Positions 1 to 9,557 of a stretch of DNA of 28,039 nucleotides are shown here, piece by piece. Origin of the DNA: JBEAOO01 sp041164825 (GTDB lineage: Bacteria; Pseudomonadota; Gammaproteobacteria; Burkholderiales; Burkholderiaceae_C); assembly GCA_041164825.1 (NCBI GenBank), contig JBEAOO010000010.1, positions 1 to 28,039 of the forward strand, written 5' to 3'. A model generated the notes under the pieces. It was not told the DNA's origin. It ran no database searches and saw only the letters and a program-made list of their open reading frames with translations. Numbering within the stretch: the stretch's first letter is position 1; each line of letters begins with the position of its first letter. The translations under genes were made by a program, and so were the position numbers.

Positions 1-129
1 GCGCAGGTGAATTTGTTCACAACGGAAGCCGAGAAGCGCCCCTGCCGCGCCTATCACTGCGTGTATTGCGGCAGGTTTCACCTGACCAGTGTCAGCGGTG
101 GCTCACGCAGTGAGCCAGAGAGCGACTAA
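1..129 (+). CDS. Partial small zinc-ribbon-like island protein, C-terminal end
   Basis: The frame starting at base 1 is open to a TAA at 127-129 and encodes the last 42 residues of a protein whose start lies outside the window. It reads CRAYHCVYCGRFHLTS in its middle, with two CxxC-like cysteine pairs (Cys15 with Cys20, then Cys23, counted from the window edge) followed by F-H-L-T-S. Short proteins with a Y-x-C-x-x-C-G-x-x-H-L-T-S pattern are common in phages and genomic islands as small zinc-ribbon proteins of unknown role; that is recalled family knowledge. It converges on the integrase with 27 bases between stop codons. Alternatively it is a chance open frame, but the motif makes a real gene more likely. 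Confidence 0.5.
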   Translation, partial: AQVNLFTTEAEKRPCRAYHCVYCGRFHLTSVSGGSRSEPESD

Positions 130-147
130 GGGCTCACTGCGTGAGCC
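100..147. repeat. Pair of mirror-image 17-bp palindromes
   Basis: GGCTCACGCAGTGAGCC at 100-116 is a hairpin with 7-bp arms and a 3-base loop. GGCTCACTGCGTGAGCC at 131-147 is its exact reverse complement, so the two units are inverted copies of each other separated by 14 bases. The first unit lies inside the end of the zinc-ribbon-like gene and the second lies between the two convergent stop codons. Neither is followed by a T tract, so a simple intrinsic terminator is unlikely. Protein-binding sites for the integrase or an excision factor, or a bidirectional transcription barrier, are possible. Confidence 0.7.
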
Positions 148-156
148 AGGCAACTA

Positions 157-1785
157 TCAAGCTTGGCCAGGTTTTGCCGCTGGATACAGGTGTGAGAGGT
201 CCAGCCCTTTGTATTCAACCTCCTGCATAGCAGCGACCTGGGGCTCGAGGGGGTACAACGCATCGCCGTAGGTCTGCTCGATGTCCCCTGCAGCGAGATG
301 GCCAACGATGGCCTCACGCACTTCGGGCGGGATAGCTTTCGCTTTCGTCTTGCACACCTGGATGAATGTGTGCCGGAACGAGTGGAAAACTTTCCGGCTG
401 TCAGTGACTTCGCATTCGTCTGAGTAACGGCCCCACCACGTCGAAAAAACGGTCGCCAATTTGCCGTATTTGTCGGGCCGCAGGGCGGGGAAAATTCTGT
501 CTTGCGGCTTGAGTTTCTCGACGTGAGCAAGGAATCCCAATCGCAGAATTTCGGGGTGCATTGCGACGTTGCGGATACTCGACGCCGTTTTCACTCGTTT
601 GCCCGTTTGCGCCTCCGGCCTGATGCTCAGATACCAGCCATGCTCCGGGTCTTGCTTTACGTCGCCACGCGTCATCTGCGCGAGCTCCTCGACCCGTGCC
701 CCCGTGAACAAGGCAAGCAGCGGCAGCCAGTAGCACGCGTTTCCAAGCGACGGGCGGGGCTCAAACCACGGCTTGTAGACCTCGCCTTTGAACAATTTGT
801 TGAGCTCGGCAATGTCGAACGGCAGGCGGCTTTTGGACTCGGTGCGTTCGTCATCAAGCGCCACCTTGACCCCGACCCAAGGGTTCGCATCAAGCAAGTT
901 GTCGTTCACTGCGCACTGCCACGCTGCGCGCAGAAATGTCAGCTGTTTCTCAATTGTGCGCGCTGACAGTTTGCGCCCGTCTTGCAACGCGTTTCGATAG
1001 TGCACAGCGTTCGCTTTTTGCAGCAACCGGGCCGCTTTCACACTGCACAGCGCTTCCAGGTTCTCAAATGCCTGCTCGAATGAACGTGCGGTTTTTGCGT
1101 CCCGAGTTTTCTGCCGCAACCAACATTTGTAAACGTCGCGAATCGAGAGCTCATTCGTCGATGCGCGGGGCACTGCAACGATGACTCCCCGCCTGCGTTG
1201 CAACAGCGTTTCCTGTAGCTCGACGTCAACCTGTTGAAACCGGCGTGCAAGCTTCTCGTAGCTCGGCGAGGTTGTGCTCAGCGAGAGCCCCAGTGCCTTC
1301 ATCTGTGCCTCGAGCTCGGGGTAGACCGCAGACAGTTCTCCGAGCGCGAATGCTTCGCGCAAGAGGGGCAGGCCGGCTTCAAGCATGTCGATGTCTAGCT
1401 CACGGCTTGATGCTTGCATGCCCTTGATGCGTGCGGCTTCATCGTTCTCGAGCGCTGTCTCCCGGAAAACCTCGCAAAACTGTTCAATCTCAGCGTCGGT
1501 CATGTGCAGAGCTGTGCCCCTGAACTGCTCAGCTCGGGGTGCCGTGCCGTGCTCAAGGGCTTGCAGAGCACGGTCGAGCTCGAGGCGTTTCTCGCGTGCT
1601 CTGAGACGCGCAACAGCCGGGTCGGTCGTGTGCAGACTGACAGAGACAATTTCTCTGCCGTAAGCAGCTACCAGCGGGGTGGGGATGCGGGCCCGGAAGT
1701 AGTAAATTCCGCCGCGTAATGTGAGATTTGAGGCCGTGAAAACCATGGCTCCGCGAGATGTTTGTGCATCACGATTGTGCACCAT
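157..1785 (-). CDS. Tyrosine-type site-specific recombinase (genomic island integrase)
   Basis: This 542-residue protein should catalyse integration and excision of the island. The N-terminal part has the arm-binding pattern seen in island integrases (LTLRGGIYYFRARIP near residues 22-36). A SAM-like core-binding region follows in the middle. The C-terminal catalytic domain shows Arg364 in TGARVEEL, His468 and Arg471 in HSFRH, His496 in the GH motif and the nucleophile Tyr506 in EQTYG, so all expected catalytic residues are visible. Its start is 60 bases from the 3' end of a tRNA-Ala gene, the classic arrangement for an integrase that targets a tRNA. The listed start is the longest; an ATG at 1746 is an alternative that keeps the whole conserved region. 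The gene is visibly less G+C rich than the chromosome to its right, which fits acquisition by transfer. Confidence 0.93.
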   Translation of the reverse strand: MVHNRDAQTSRGAMVFTASNLTLRGGIYYFRARIPTPLVAAYGREIVSVSLHTTDPAVARLRAREKRLELDRALQALEHGTAPRAEQFRGTALHMTDAEIEQFCEVFRETALENDEAARIKGMQASSRELDIDMLEAGLPLLREAFALGELSAVYPELEAQMKALGLSLSTTSPSYEKLARRFQQVDVELQETLLQRRRGVIVAVPRASTNELSIRDVYKCWLRQKTRDAKTARSFEQAFENLEALCSVKAARLLQKANAVHYRNALQDGRKLSARTIEKQLTFLRAAWQCAVNDNLLDANPWVGVKVALDDERTESKSRLPFDIAELNKLFKGEVYKPWFEPRPSLGNACYWLPLLALFTGARVEELAQMTRGDVKQDPEHGWYLSIRPEAQTGKRVKTASSIRNVAMHPEILRLGFLAHVEKLKPQDRIFPALRPDKYGKLATVFSTWWGRYSDECEVTDSRKVFHSFRHTFIQVCKTKAKAIPPEVREAIVGHLAAGDIEQTYGDALYPLEPQVAAMQEVEYKGLDLSHLYPAAKPGQA

Positions 1786-1845
1786 CTCGTCATCTCAAGC
1801 CCTGATTTCCCATTTAATGAGTGAAATCAAGCACTTAGTGAGTGT

Positions 1846-1921
<76 letters not shown>

Positions 1922-2013
1922 AACAGCTGTGGAGTCTAGCAAAGATTTTTGGGGTTCCGTGCGTGCGTGCGCTCGCTGGCCGGCTGTTTCGCCGTGGCTG
2001 CGGCGCTGGCTGC

Positions 2014-2979
2014 TCAGCCGGTGCTGCGGAGGCTGTGCTGCCAGCCTTCGAGCGCGTAGATCAGCAGCGCCAGCCAGATCACGGCGTAGCCCGCCAGGCG
2101 TGCGGCCGATAAGGGCTCATGGAACACCCAGAGGCCGCACATGAACTGCAGCGTGGGTGCAATGTATTGCAGCAAGCCCAAGGTGCTGAGTGGGATGCGG
2201 CGCGCGCCGGAGGCGAACAGCAGCAGCGGCACGGCGGTGACAGGGCCGACGCCGATGAGCCAGAGCCAGGGCAGCGCCGTCGCTGCCGCGTCGCTTGCGT
2301 TGTGCGCAACCGCGCTCGGCGCGCCGACGGCAATCAGCGCATTCGTTGCCCGAATGGCCATCGAGGGTGCCTCGACCGCTGCCGGTGCCAGCACCCCGGC
2401 CAGCACCCCGGCCAGCAACGCCAGTGCTGCGGGCGCGAGCATCAGTGTTTCCAACGTCAGGCCGTCCAATGCACCGAGCGGCGCTTGTTTGCGCATCAGG
2501 CCGTAGAGGCCGAACGTGGCGGCCAGCAGCAGCGCCACCCAGGGCAGGGCGCCGCCTTGCACGGTGAGCCACAACACGCCCACGCCGGCCAGCGCCACGG
2601 CGGCCCATTGGCCGCGTCGCAGGCGCTCTTTGAGCACCCAGGTGCCGAGCAACACGTTGACCAGCGGGTTGATGAAGTAGCCCAGGCTGGCGTCGAGCAC
2701 ATGGTGGTGGTTGACGGCCCAGATGTAGAGCAGCCAGTTGGCACTGAGCAGCAGCGCGCTCACGGCCGAGATGCCGAGCAGGCGGCGGTCGCGCAGGGCG
2801 GGGCGCAGCCAGGCCCATTGGCCGCGCGCAGCCAGCAGGCCCAGCACAAACAGCAGCGACCAGATCACCCGGTGAGCCACCACCTGAAGCGCCGGCACGG
2901 CAGCCAGGTGCATGAAGTAGAGCGGGAACAGGCCCCAGCACACATAGGCCAGGGCGGCATGGAGGATGCCTGGGTTCAT
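2014..2979 (-). CDS. rarD: RarD-type EamA-family permease
   Basis: The 321-residue protein matches the RarD group of the drug/metabolite transporter superfamily, polytopic inner-membrane proteins with about ten helices. The opening GILHAALAYVCWGLFPLYF and the late block ARRIPLSTLGLLQYIAPTLQF, followed by a FHEPLS segment, are characteristic of RarD. The name comes from a chloramphenicol-sensitive phenotype; the natural substrate is not known. Between the helix ending near residue 195 and the one starting near WLWLIG there is an alanine-rich stretch of about 35 residues that seems longer than the loop of usual family members. The ATG at 2979 fits the family start. It is read in the same direction as the hydrolase upstream, but 231 bases separate them, so it may have its own promoter. 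Confidence 0.88.
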   Translation of the reverse strand: MNPGILHAALAYVCWGLFPLYFMHLAAVPALQVVAHRVIWSLLFVLGLLAARGQWAWLRPALRDRRLLGISAVSALLLSANWLLYIWAVNHHHVLDASLGYFINPLVNVLLGTWVLKERLRRGQWAAVALAGVGVLWLTVQGGALPWVALLLAATFGLYGLMRKQAPLGALDGLTLETLMLAPAALALLAGVLAGVLAPAAVEAPSMAIRATNALIAVGAPSAVAHNASDAAATALPWLWLIGVGPVTAVPLLLFASGARRIPLSTLGLLQYIAPTLQFMCGLWVFHEPLSAARLAGYAVIWLALLIYALEGWQHSLRSTG

Positions 2980-3179
2980 GGGGCGGGTGCGCGCGCAGGG
3001 CGCGGAGGTGACGACGTGGGCGCCACCCGGAGCGGGACGGCAAGGGGCGCGATTGTCTCAGCCGGCTGTGCGGGTCGGGTTGGGGCTGGTGCGAACAGGC
3101 GCAGCACGTCTCTCGCGCCGCGGGTGCCATCGCCGCGCCGTGGGATGCCCGCCACGCGCCATCACGGCGCTGGGCGGGG

Positions 3180-3198
3180 GCGTCCATGGCGTGGACGC
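3180..3198. other. Short hairpin after the hydrolase gene
   Basis: GCGTCCA and TGGACGC form a 7-bp stem around the loop TGGCG, starting 12 bases beyond the stop of the dienelactone hydrolase gene in its reading direction. There is no T tract, so it is at most a weak or Rho-assisted end point for that transcript. Confidence 0.3.
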
Positions 3199-3210
3199 GG
3201 GCCGGGGCGC

Positions 3211-4107
3211 TCAGCCGCGCAGCGTCTTGTTGAACAAATCGACCGTGCGCGCCCAGGCGTCGCGCGCCGCGGCGTCGTCAAAACGCGGCGTGGTGTCGTT
3301 GTTGAAGCCGTGCTGGGTGCCGGGGTAGCGCTTCATGTCGTAGATGACGCCGGCGGCTTTGAGGGCGGCTTCATAGGCGGGCCAGCCAGCATTGATGCGC
3401 TCGTCGGTTTCGGCGTAAACCACGAGCAGCGGCGACTTGATTTTGGCGGCGTTCTGGGCCGAGGGTGCGGGGCCGTAGAAGGGCACCGAGGCGTTGAGAT
3501 CGGGCAAGCGCGTGGCCAGCAGGTTGGCGATGCCGCCGCCGTAGCAGAAGCCGACTGCGCCGAGCTTGCCGTTGCTGCCGGGCAGCTTGCGCGCGAACTG
3601 GGCTCCGGCCACAAAGTCTTCTTGGGCGCTGGGTTGATCGAGTTTGGCAAACAGGTCGCGGGCTTTGTCTTCGTCGCCGGGGTAGCCACCGAGGATGGTG
3701 AGCGCGTCAGGTGCAAAGGCGATGAAGTTGTCGAGCGCCAGGCGGCGGGCGATGTCTTCAATGTGCGGGTTGAGGCCGCGGTTTTCGTGGGCCACGATCA
3801 CCACCGGCAACGGGCCGCTGGCCTGGGCTGGGCGGGCCAGGTAGCCGCGCACTTTGCCGGTGCCGTCGGGCGAATCGTAGGTGAGGTAGTCGGTGCGGAT
3901 GCGGGCGTCGGTGGGCGGCACCTTTTGCGCGTGAGCAAACTTCGGGCTCAGCGCCTCCAGCAGCATGACCGAGGTGACACCGCCGACGGCGAACTTGCTG
4001 GCGCCATCGAGGAAGCCGCGGCGGTCGATGCCGCCGTGCACGTACTGGTCAAACAGGCGCAGCACTTCGGGGTGGAAATCGCTGGCACGCAGGGTGGGGT
4101 TGGGCAT
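3211..4107 (-). CDS. Dienelactone hydrolase family protein, Tat-exported
   Basis: The protein has 298 residues when started at the ATG at 4107, which has AGGAG nine bases upstream; the open frame extends further but that part looks non-coding. It is an alpha/beta hydrolase of the dienelactone hydrolase family. Visible are the HENRG motif (107-111), the nucleophile elbow GFCYGGG with Cys188, Asp235 in ETDERI and His266 in GTQHGFNN, a complete Cys-Asp-His triad. Before the domain is a twin-arginine segment, DRRGFLDGASKFAVGG (Arg29-Arg30), followed by a hydrophobic stretch ending FAHA near residue 60, so Tat export to the periplasm is likely. Family members hydrolyse dienelactones or other small esters; the substrate here cannot be told. 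Neighbours give no catabolic context. Confidence 0.88.
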   Translation of the reverse strand: MPNPTLRASDFHPEVLRLFDQYVHGGIDRRGFLDGASKFAVGGVTSVMLLEALSPKFAHAQKVPPTDARIRTDYLTYDSPDGTGKVRGYLARPAQASGPLPVVIVAHENRGLNPHIEDIARRLALDNFIAFAPDALTILGGYPGDEDKARDLFAKLDQPSAQEDFVAGAQFARKLPGSNGKLGAVGFCYGGGIANLLATRLPDLNASVPFYGPAPSAQNAAKIKSPLLVVYAETDERINAGWPAYEAALKAAGVIYDMKRYPGTQHGFNNDTTPRFDDAAARDAWARTVDLFNKTLRG

Positions 4108-4340
4108 GGGACGCATCTCCTGACGGTGTTGTTGGAGCGCTGGTGCTTCAGCGGCCGCGCGGTCGTGCGTTGGCTGGGCACAGGCTGGTCGAGGCGGCAG
4201 GCTGTTTTGCCGCAGCGCTTGTTGTACGCGATCGTCGTGCGCTTGTGCATGGACTTTGGTCGCAGACCGCGCTTGCCGCAGGGGCATGCGGGTCACGCAT
4301 GTCACATGCGGCGGGCAGGGTGCCAGACGCTGCGGCGCCC

Positions 4341-4829
4341 TCAGTCGCCCTGACCGTCGCCGCCCAGCACGGCCATGCAGTCATCCAGCAGCGCATGCAA
4401 TTGAGCCACACGCTGCTCGCCCAGGCGGGCGTTGAAGGCGAGCTGGGCCTTTTTCCACACCCGCTGGGCCTCGCTGCGTTTGGCGCGGCCGGTGTCGGTG
4501 ATGTGCACCAAGCGGGAGCGGCCGTCCTCACCCGGGCCGAGTTGCACCCAGCCTTGCACCACCAGCGGCTGCAGGTTGCGCGTGAGGGTGGAGGGCTCCA
4601 GGCCCATGCGCGCGGCCAGGTCGGCCGGGCGCACGGGGCTGAGCAGCGCCACATGGCTGAGCAGGCTGTATTGCGAGGCCTTGAGCCCGCAGCCCGCCGC
4701 CATCACCGTGTCGTAATGGCGGCTGACGCTGCGGGTGAGTTGGCGCAGTTTGAAGTTGCTGCAGCCGCGCGGTGCTGCCACATCGATAGCGGCAGGGTCG
4801 GGTGGCGATGAGGGCTCTCGGCTGCGCAT
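4341..4829 (-). CDS. MarR-family transcriptional regulator
   Basis: This 162-residue protein has the winged-helix layout of MarR regulators: an N-terminal dimerisation helix, then LKASQYSLLSHVALLSPVRPADLAARMGLEPSTLTRNLQPLVVQGW as the helix-turn-helix region, then the wing GPGEDGRSRLVHITDTGR and C-terminal dimer helices. The start at 4829 is chosen because the next upstream ATG (4853) would place the probable operator inside the gene; that ATG, preceded by a weak AGGTG, remains possible and adds MIAITIEF. It is divergent from a thioesterase gene only 54 bases away, so it probably controls both itself and that gene, responding to a small aromatic or acyl ligand. The ligand is not visible. Confidence 0.88.
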   Translation of the reverse strand: MRSREPSSPPDPAAIDVAAPRGCSNFKLRQLTRSVSRHYDTVMAAGCGLKASQYSLLSHVALLSPVRPADLAARMGLEPSTLTRNLQPLVVQGWVQLGPGEDGRSRLVHITDTGRAKRSEAQRVWKKAQLAFNARLGEQRVAQLHALLDDCMAVLGGDGQGD

Positions 4830-4834
4830 GAATT

Positions 4835-4873
4835 CAATTGTAATTGCAATCATTGCACCTGCAATCATCATTG
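4835..4873. promoter_or_regulatory. Cluster of inverted repeats, probable MarR operator
   Basis: The 54-base gap between the divergent genes holds a perfect 13-base inverted repeat, TGCAATCATTGCA (4845-4857), a second near copy TGCAATCATCATTGA (4860-4874), and a third dyad CAATTGTAATTG (4835-4846). TGCAATCAT is directly repeated at 15-base spacing. MarR proteins usually bind dyads of this size over the promoter they repress, so these are probable binding sites that cover both promoters. Confidence 0.6.
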
Positions 4874-4883
4874 AGCCTGATCC

Positions 4884-5453
4884 ATGAATGCATCCAGCGC
4901 TGCCGCCCACATCGCGCCTTCCGAGGACGCCGCCACCACCTTGGCCCGTTGGGAGGCTGAGGAGCATGCCGCCCGCGCCCGCATGGCTCCCGGTGGCGTG
5001 GCCACACCCGATCAGTTGCGTGGGCTGACGGGCCTGCAGTGGCTGGAGGCCATTGGCCGGGGCGAGTTGCCGGCCGTCACCGTCAGCGAGTCGATGAACC
5101 TGTGGCCGATCTCGGTCGCCGCAGGGCGCGTGGTGTTTCAGGGCCGACCGGATGCCCGCTACCTCAATCCCATGGGCACGGTGCACGGCGGCTGGATTGC
5201 GGCGTTGCTTGATTCAGCGGTGGGCTGCGTGGTGCTCAGCACCTTGCCGGCGGCCAAAGGGTTCACCACGGTGGAGCTGAAGATCAGTTATCTGCGCGCC
5301 ATTGCCCTGCCGCAAACACCGCTGGTGCGCGCCGAGGCCACCATCATCAATGCGGGGCGCATGGTGGGCTTTGCCGAGGCGCGGCTGGTGGGGCCGGACG
5401 GCAAGCTCTATGCGCACGCGACCACCACGTGTGTGGTCTTGGATCGGCCGTGA
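4884..5453 (+). CDS. PaaI-type hotdog-fold thioesterase
   Basis: The 189-residue protein carries one hotdog domain in its C-terminal two thirds. The signature MGTVHGGWIAALLDSAVG (about 97-114) contains the HGG motif at 101-103 and Asp110, matching PaaI/4HBT-type acyl-CoA thioesterases, followed by the strand pattern TVELKISYLRAI. Such enzymes hydrolyse acyl-CoA thioesters in the cytoplasm, often aromatic or phenylacetyl-CoA derivatives; the substrate is not evident. About 65 residues precede the hotdog domain, longer than in minimal members. No clear Shine-Dalgarno site precedes the ATG. The gene is divergent from a MarR regulator that probably controls it, and its 3' end faces composite repeat copy A. 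Confidence 0.87.
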   Translation: MNASSAAAHIAPSEDAATTLARWEAEEHAARARMAPGGVATPDQLRGLTGLQWLEAIGRGELPAVTVSESMNLWPISVAAGRVVFQGRPDARYLNPMGTVHGGWIAALLDSAVGCVVLSTLPAAKGFTTVELKISYLRAIALPQTPLVRAEATIINAGRMVGFAEARLVGPDGKLYAHATTTCVVLDRP

Positions 5454-5568
5454 GCCGACTCGGTTCGGGCAGATGATGATCCGCGCTTGGCGTGTGAGTG
5501 CCTCGCCGCATGCGCCAGGCTCAAGTCAGCGCCCGGCCTGAGGTCGTTTCCAGACCGAAGACCGCCCG

Positions 5569-5905
5569 GTCGACGATGGGCGCGAGGCGAGGGCGACGAT
5601 GGGCCGGGCCGATGTGCTCCGTGTCCTCCTGGTCCTCCCTTCTGTCGGCCCATTCCCCCTTGTCCTCCGCACATCGGCCCGGCCCATCACCGCCCCACCA
5701 CCACCGTGGCGCGCGTCTCCATGGCGTGCCACCACCGGATCAGGGAGCGCAGTGCCGCATTCGCTTTGCGCAGGTCAAGGGGGAGTCGGCCGCAGGCCGG
5801 CGGAGGACTGAGCCCGGACACAAACAGTCCTGAGGACTGTTTGTGCCTGGCGAAGGCACGGGTCCTCTGGCCCGGGCACGGAGCAAAGCGACTGTGGCAC
5901 AGCAC
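5569..5905 (+). repeat. Composite double-hairpin repeat, copy A
   Basis: This copy opens with GTCGACGATGGGCGCGAGG. Hairpin M1 has perfect 20-bp arms GATGGGCCGGGCCGATGTGC (5598-5617) and its complement (5669-5688), with a 51-base loop. A linker rich in CCACC and GCATGCC-like words leads to hairpin M2, arms 5747-5769 and 5883-5905 around GCCGCATTCGCTTTGC, with several mismatches in the outer part. The M2 loop carries an extra segment absent from other copies (about 5809-5877). The copy lies in the 596-base gap between the convergent thioesterase and helicase genes. The rest of that gap (5454-5568, 5906-6049) shows no gene; a 6-bp G/C hairpin at 5984-6001 lacks a T tract. Confidence 0.85.
5819..5845. 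repeat. Nested 27-base palindrome inside repeat copy A
   Basis: CACAAACAGTCCT and AGGACTGTTTGTG are perfect 13-base complements separated by a single G. The palindrome sits in a segment of about 69 bases that interrupts the M2 loop of copy A between words (GGAGGAC and ACGGAGCAAAG) that are contiguous in copies C and D. Confidence 0.75.
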
Positions 5906-6049
5906 TCCGAGCGCCGGCTTCGGACGGACCTCGGCGTCCATGCCAAGACCGGCGCCTGCCGCACCGTCAATGCTTTTGACTGTGGGGGCGCATCAGCCCC
6001 CGTTGGATCGGTGTTGCAGTACCCCGCACCGGTTGTGCCAAACCAGGGC

Positions 6050-8353
<2,304 letters not shown>

Positions 8354-8579
8354 GCGGTACAGGTGAGCCCGGTGCGGGCTGTGCGGGCACGGGGCCCGGG
8401 CCAGGCGCGCCGGGGCACTGTGGGGGCAGTGCACGCGCGTGGCGGAAAAAGATCTGGCAAGCCCCGATTGTGCCTGTTGCCCTGCGTCAGCGATCTCCCG
8501 AACAGGCTCGCTTTATTCTTGGCGCCAAGTTTGCTTGTGCGTTTCCAACCTTCTCACCCCCTTCACAGGAGCCCGACCC

Positions 8580-9557
8580 ATGTTCAACCTTCCCCGTCTG
8601 CGCCGCCGTGCTGCCATCGCGCTGGCCGTTTTGTTCCTGAGCGGCGCCGCGCTGGCCCAGAGCGGCAAGCCGATCAAGCTGCTGGTGGGTTTTCCGGCCG
8701 GTGGCGGCACCGACGCCATCGCCCGCATCCTGGCCGAGCACCTCAAAGATGAGCTGGGCGTGCCGGTGATCGTGGAGAACAAGCCCGGTGCCGGTGGCCA
8801 GTTGGCCGCACAGGCACTCAAGGCCGCGGCGCCCGATGGCAACACGCTGTTCCTGAGCCACGACCACAGCATTTCCATCCTGCCGCAGGTGGTCAAAACG
8901 CCGGGCTTCGATCCGGCGCGCGACTTTGTGCCGGTGGCCGGTTTTGCCACCTTCGTCAACGCCCTGGCCGTGTCGGCCGGCACGCCCGCCAAGACGGTGG
9001 CCGAGTACGTGGCCTGGGTGAAAAACGCGGGTGGTGGCAAAGGCGCAGTGGGCGTGCCCGCGCCGGCCTCGGTGCCCGAATTTTTGGTGGGCGTGATCGG
9101 CGACACCTACAAGCTCGACCTGATCGCCGCGCCCTACCGCGGCAGCGCGCCCATGATGGCCGACATGCTGGGCAACCAGATCGCGGCCGGTGTGGGCTCC
9201 ATCCCCGATTTCATCGAGAACCACAAGACAGGCAAGATCCGCGTCATCGCCGTGCTCGGCGCCGCGCGCCAGGCCGTGATGCCCGAGGTGCCCACCTTCA
9301 GCGAGCTGGGGTTGAAGGGCTTTGAGGACGTGCCGTACTACGGCCTGTTCGCCCCCACCGGCACGCCCAAAGCCACGCTCGACGCCACCTCGGCCGCGCT
9401 GGCCAAGGTGCTGCAGATCGCCAGCGTGCGCGAGCGCCTCACCGCCATGGGCCTGGCCGTGGCCCACACCAGCGGCGAGCAGCTCGGCCAGCGCGAACGC
9501 GCCTACACGGCCACCTGGGCCCGCATCATCAAGGCGCGGGGGTTTGTGGCGCAGTGA
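8580..9557 (+). CDS. TctC-type (Bug family) periplasmic solute-binding protein
   Basis: The 325-residue protein starts at the ATG at 8580, eight bases after AGGAG (8567-8571). A signal peptide with an RRR n-region and the cleavage context GAALAQ precedes the mature KPIKLLVGFPAGGGTDAIARILAEHL, the conserved opening of Bug/TctC receptors; VIVENKPGAGG and the segment around APYRGSAPMMADMLGNQI are also typical. These proteins bind carboxylates or other small acids in the periplasm, for tripartite tricarboxylate transporters or in signalling. No TctA or TctB gene is present nearby, so this is one of the many orphan copies typical of Burkholderiales, and its ligand is unknown. Its last 29 bases overlap the end of the gene on the opposite strand. 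Confidence 0.92.
   Translation: MFNLPRLRRRAAIALAVLFLSGAALAQSGKPIKLLVGFPAGGGTDAIARILAEHLKDELGVPVIVENKPGAGGQLAAQALKAAAPDGNTLFLSHDHSISILPQVVKTPGFDPARDFVPVAGFATFVNALAVSAGTPAKTVAEYVAWVKNAGGGKGAVGVPAPASVPEFLVGVIGDTYKLDLIAAPYRGSAPMMADMLGNQIAAGVGSIPDFIENHKTGKIRVIAVLGAARQAVMPEVPTFSELGLKGFEDVPYYGLFAPTGTPKATLDATSAALAKVLQIASVRERLTAMGLAVAHTSGEQLGQRERAYTATWARIIKARGFVAQ

Noticed and set aside
1922..1960. Promoter of tRNA-Ala with TAGACT as a -10 element
   Set aside because: No acceptable -35 sequence is found at the right spacing, so it was not listed.
2119..4353. Very long plus-strand open frame (744 codons) opposite rarD and the hydrolase
   Set aside because: It is the antisense shadow of two well-recognised genes in G+C-rich DNA; its translation is Gln/His/Arg-rich with no domain.
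5598..5688. Ordinary intrinsic terminator as the full explanation of M1
   Set aside because: The loop is about 50 bases and no T tract follows either arm, unlike the standard terminator after dctP; termination by another mechanism stays possible.
5590..5720. Similar short peptides (for example GRADVLRVLLVLPSVGPFPL) encoded in several repeat copies
   Set aside because: They come from translating the repeat itself. There is no ribosome-binding site or frame conservation, and substitutions follow stem pairing, not codons.
5984..6001. GGGGGC/GCCCCC hairpin downstream of the helicase gene as a terminator
   Set aside because: On the minus strand it is followed by ACAGTCAAAAG, with no T run.
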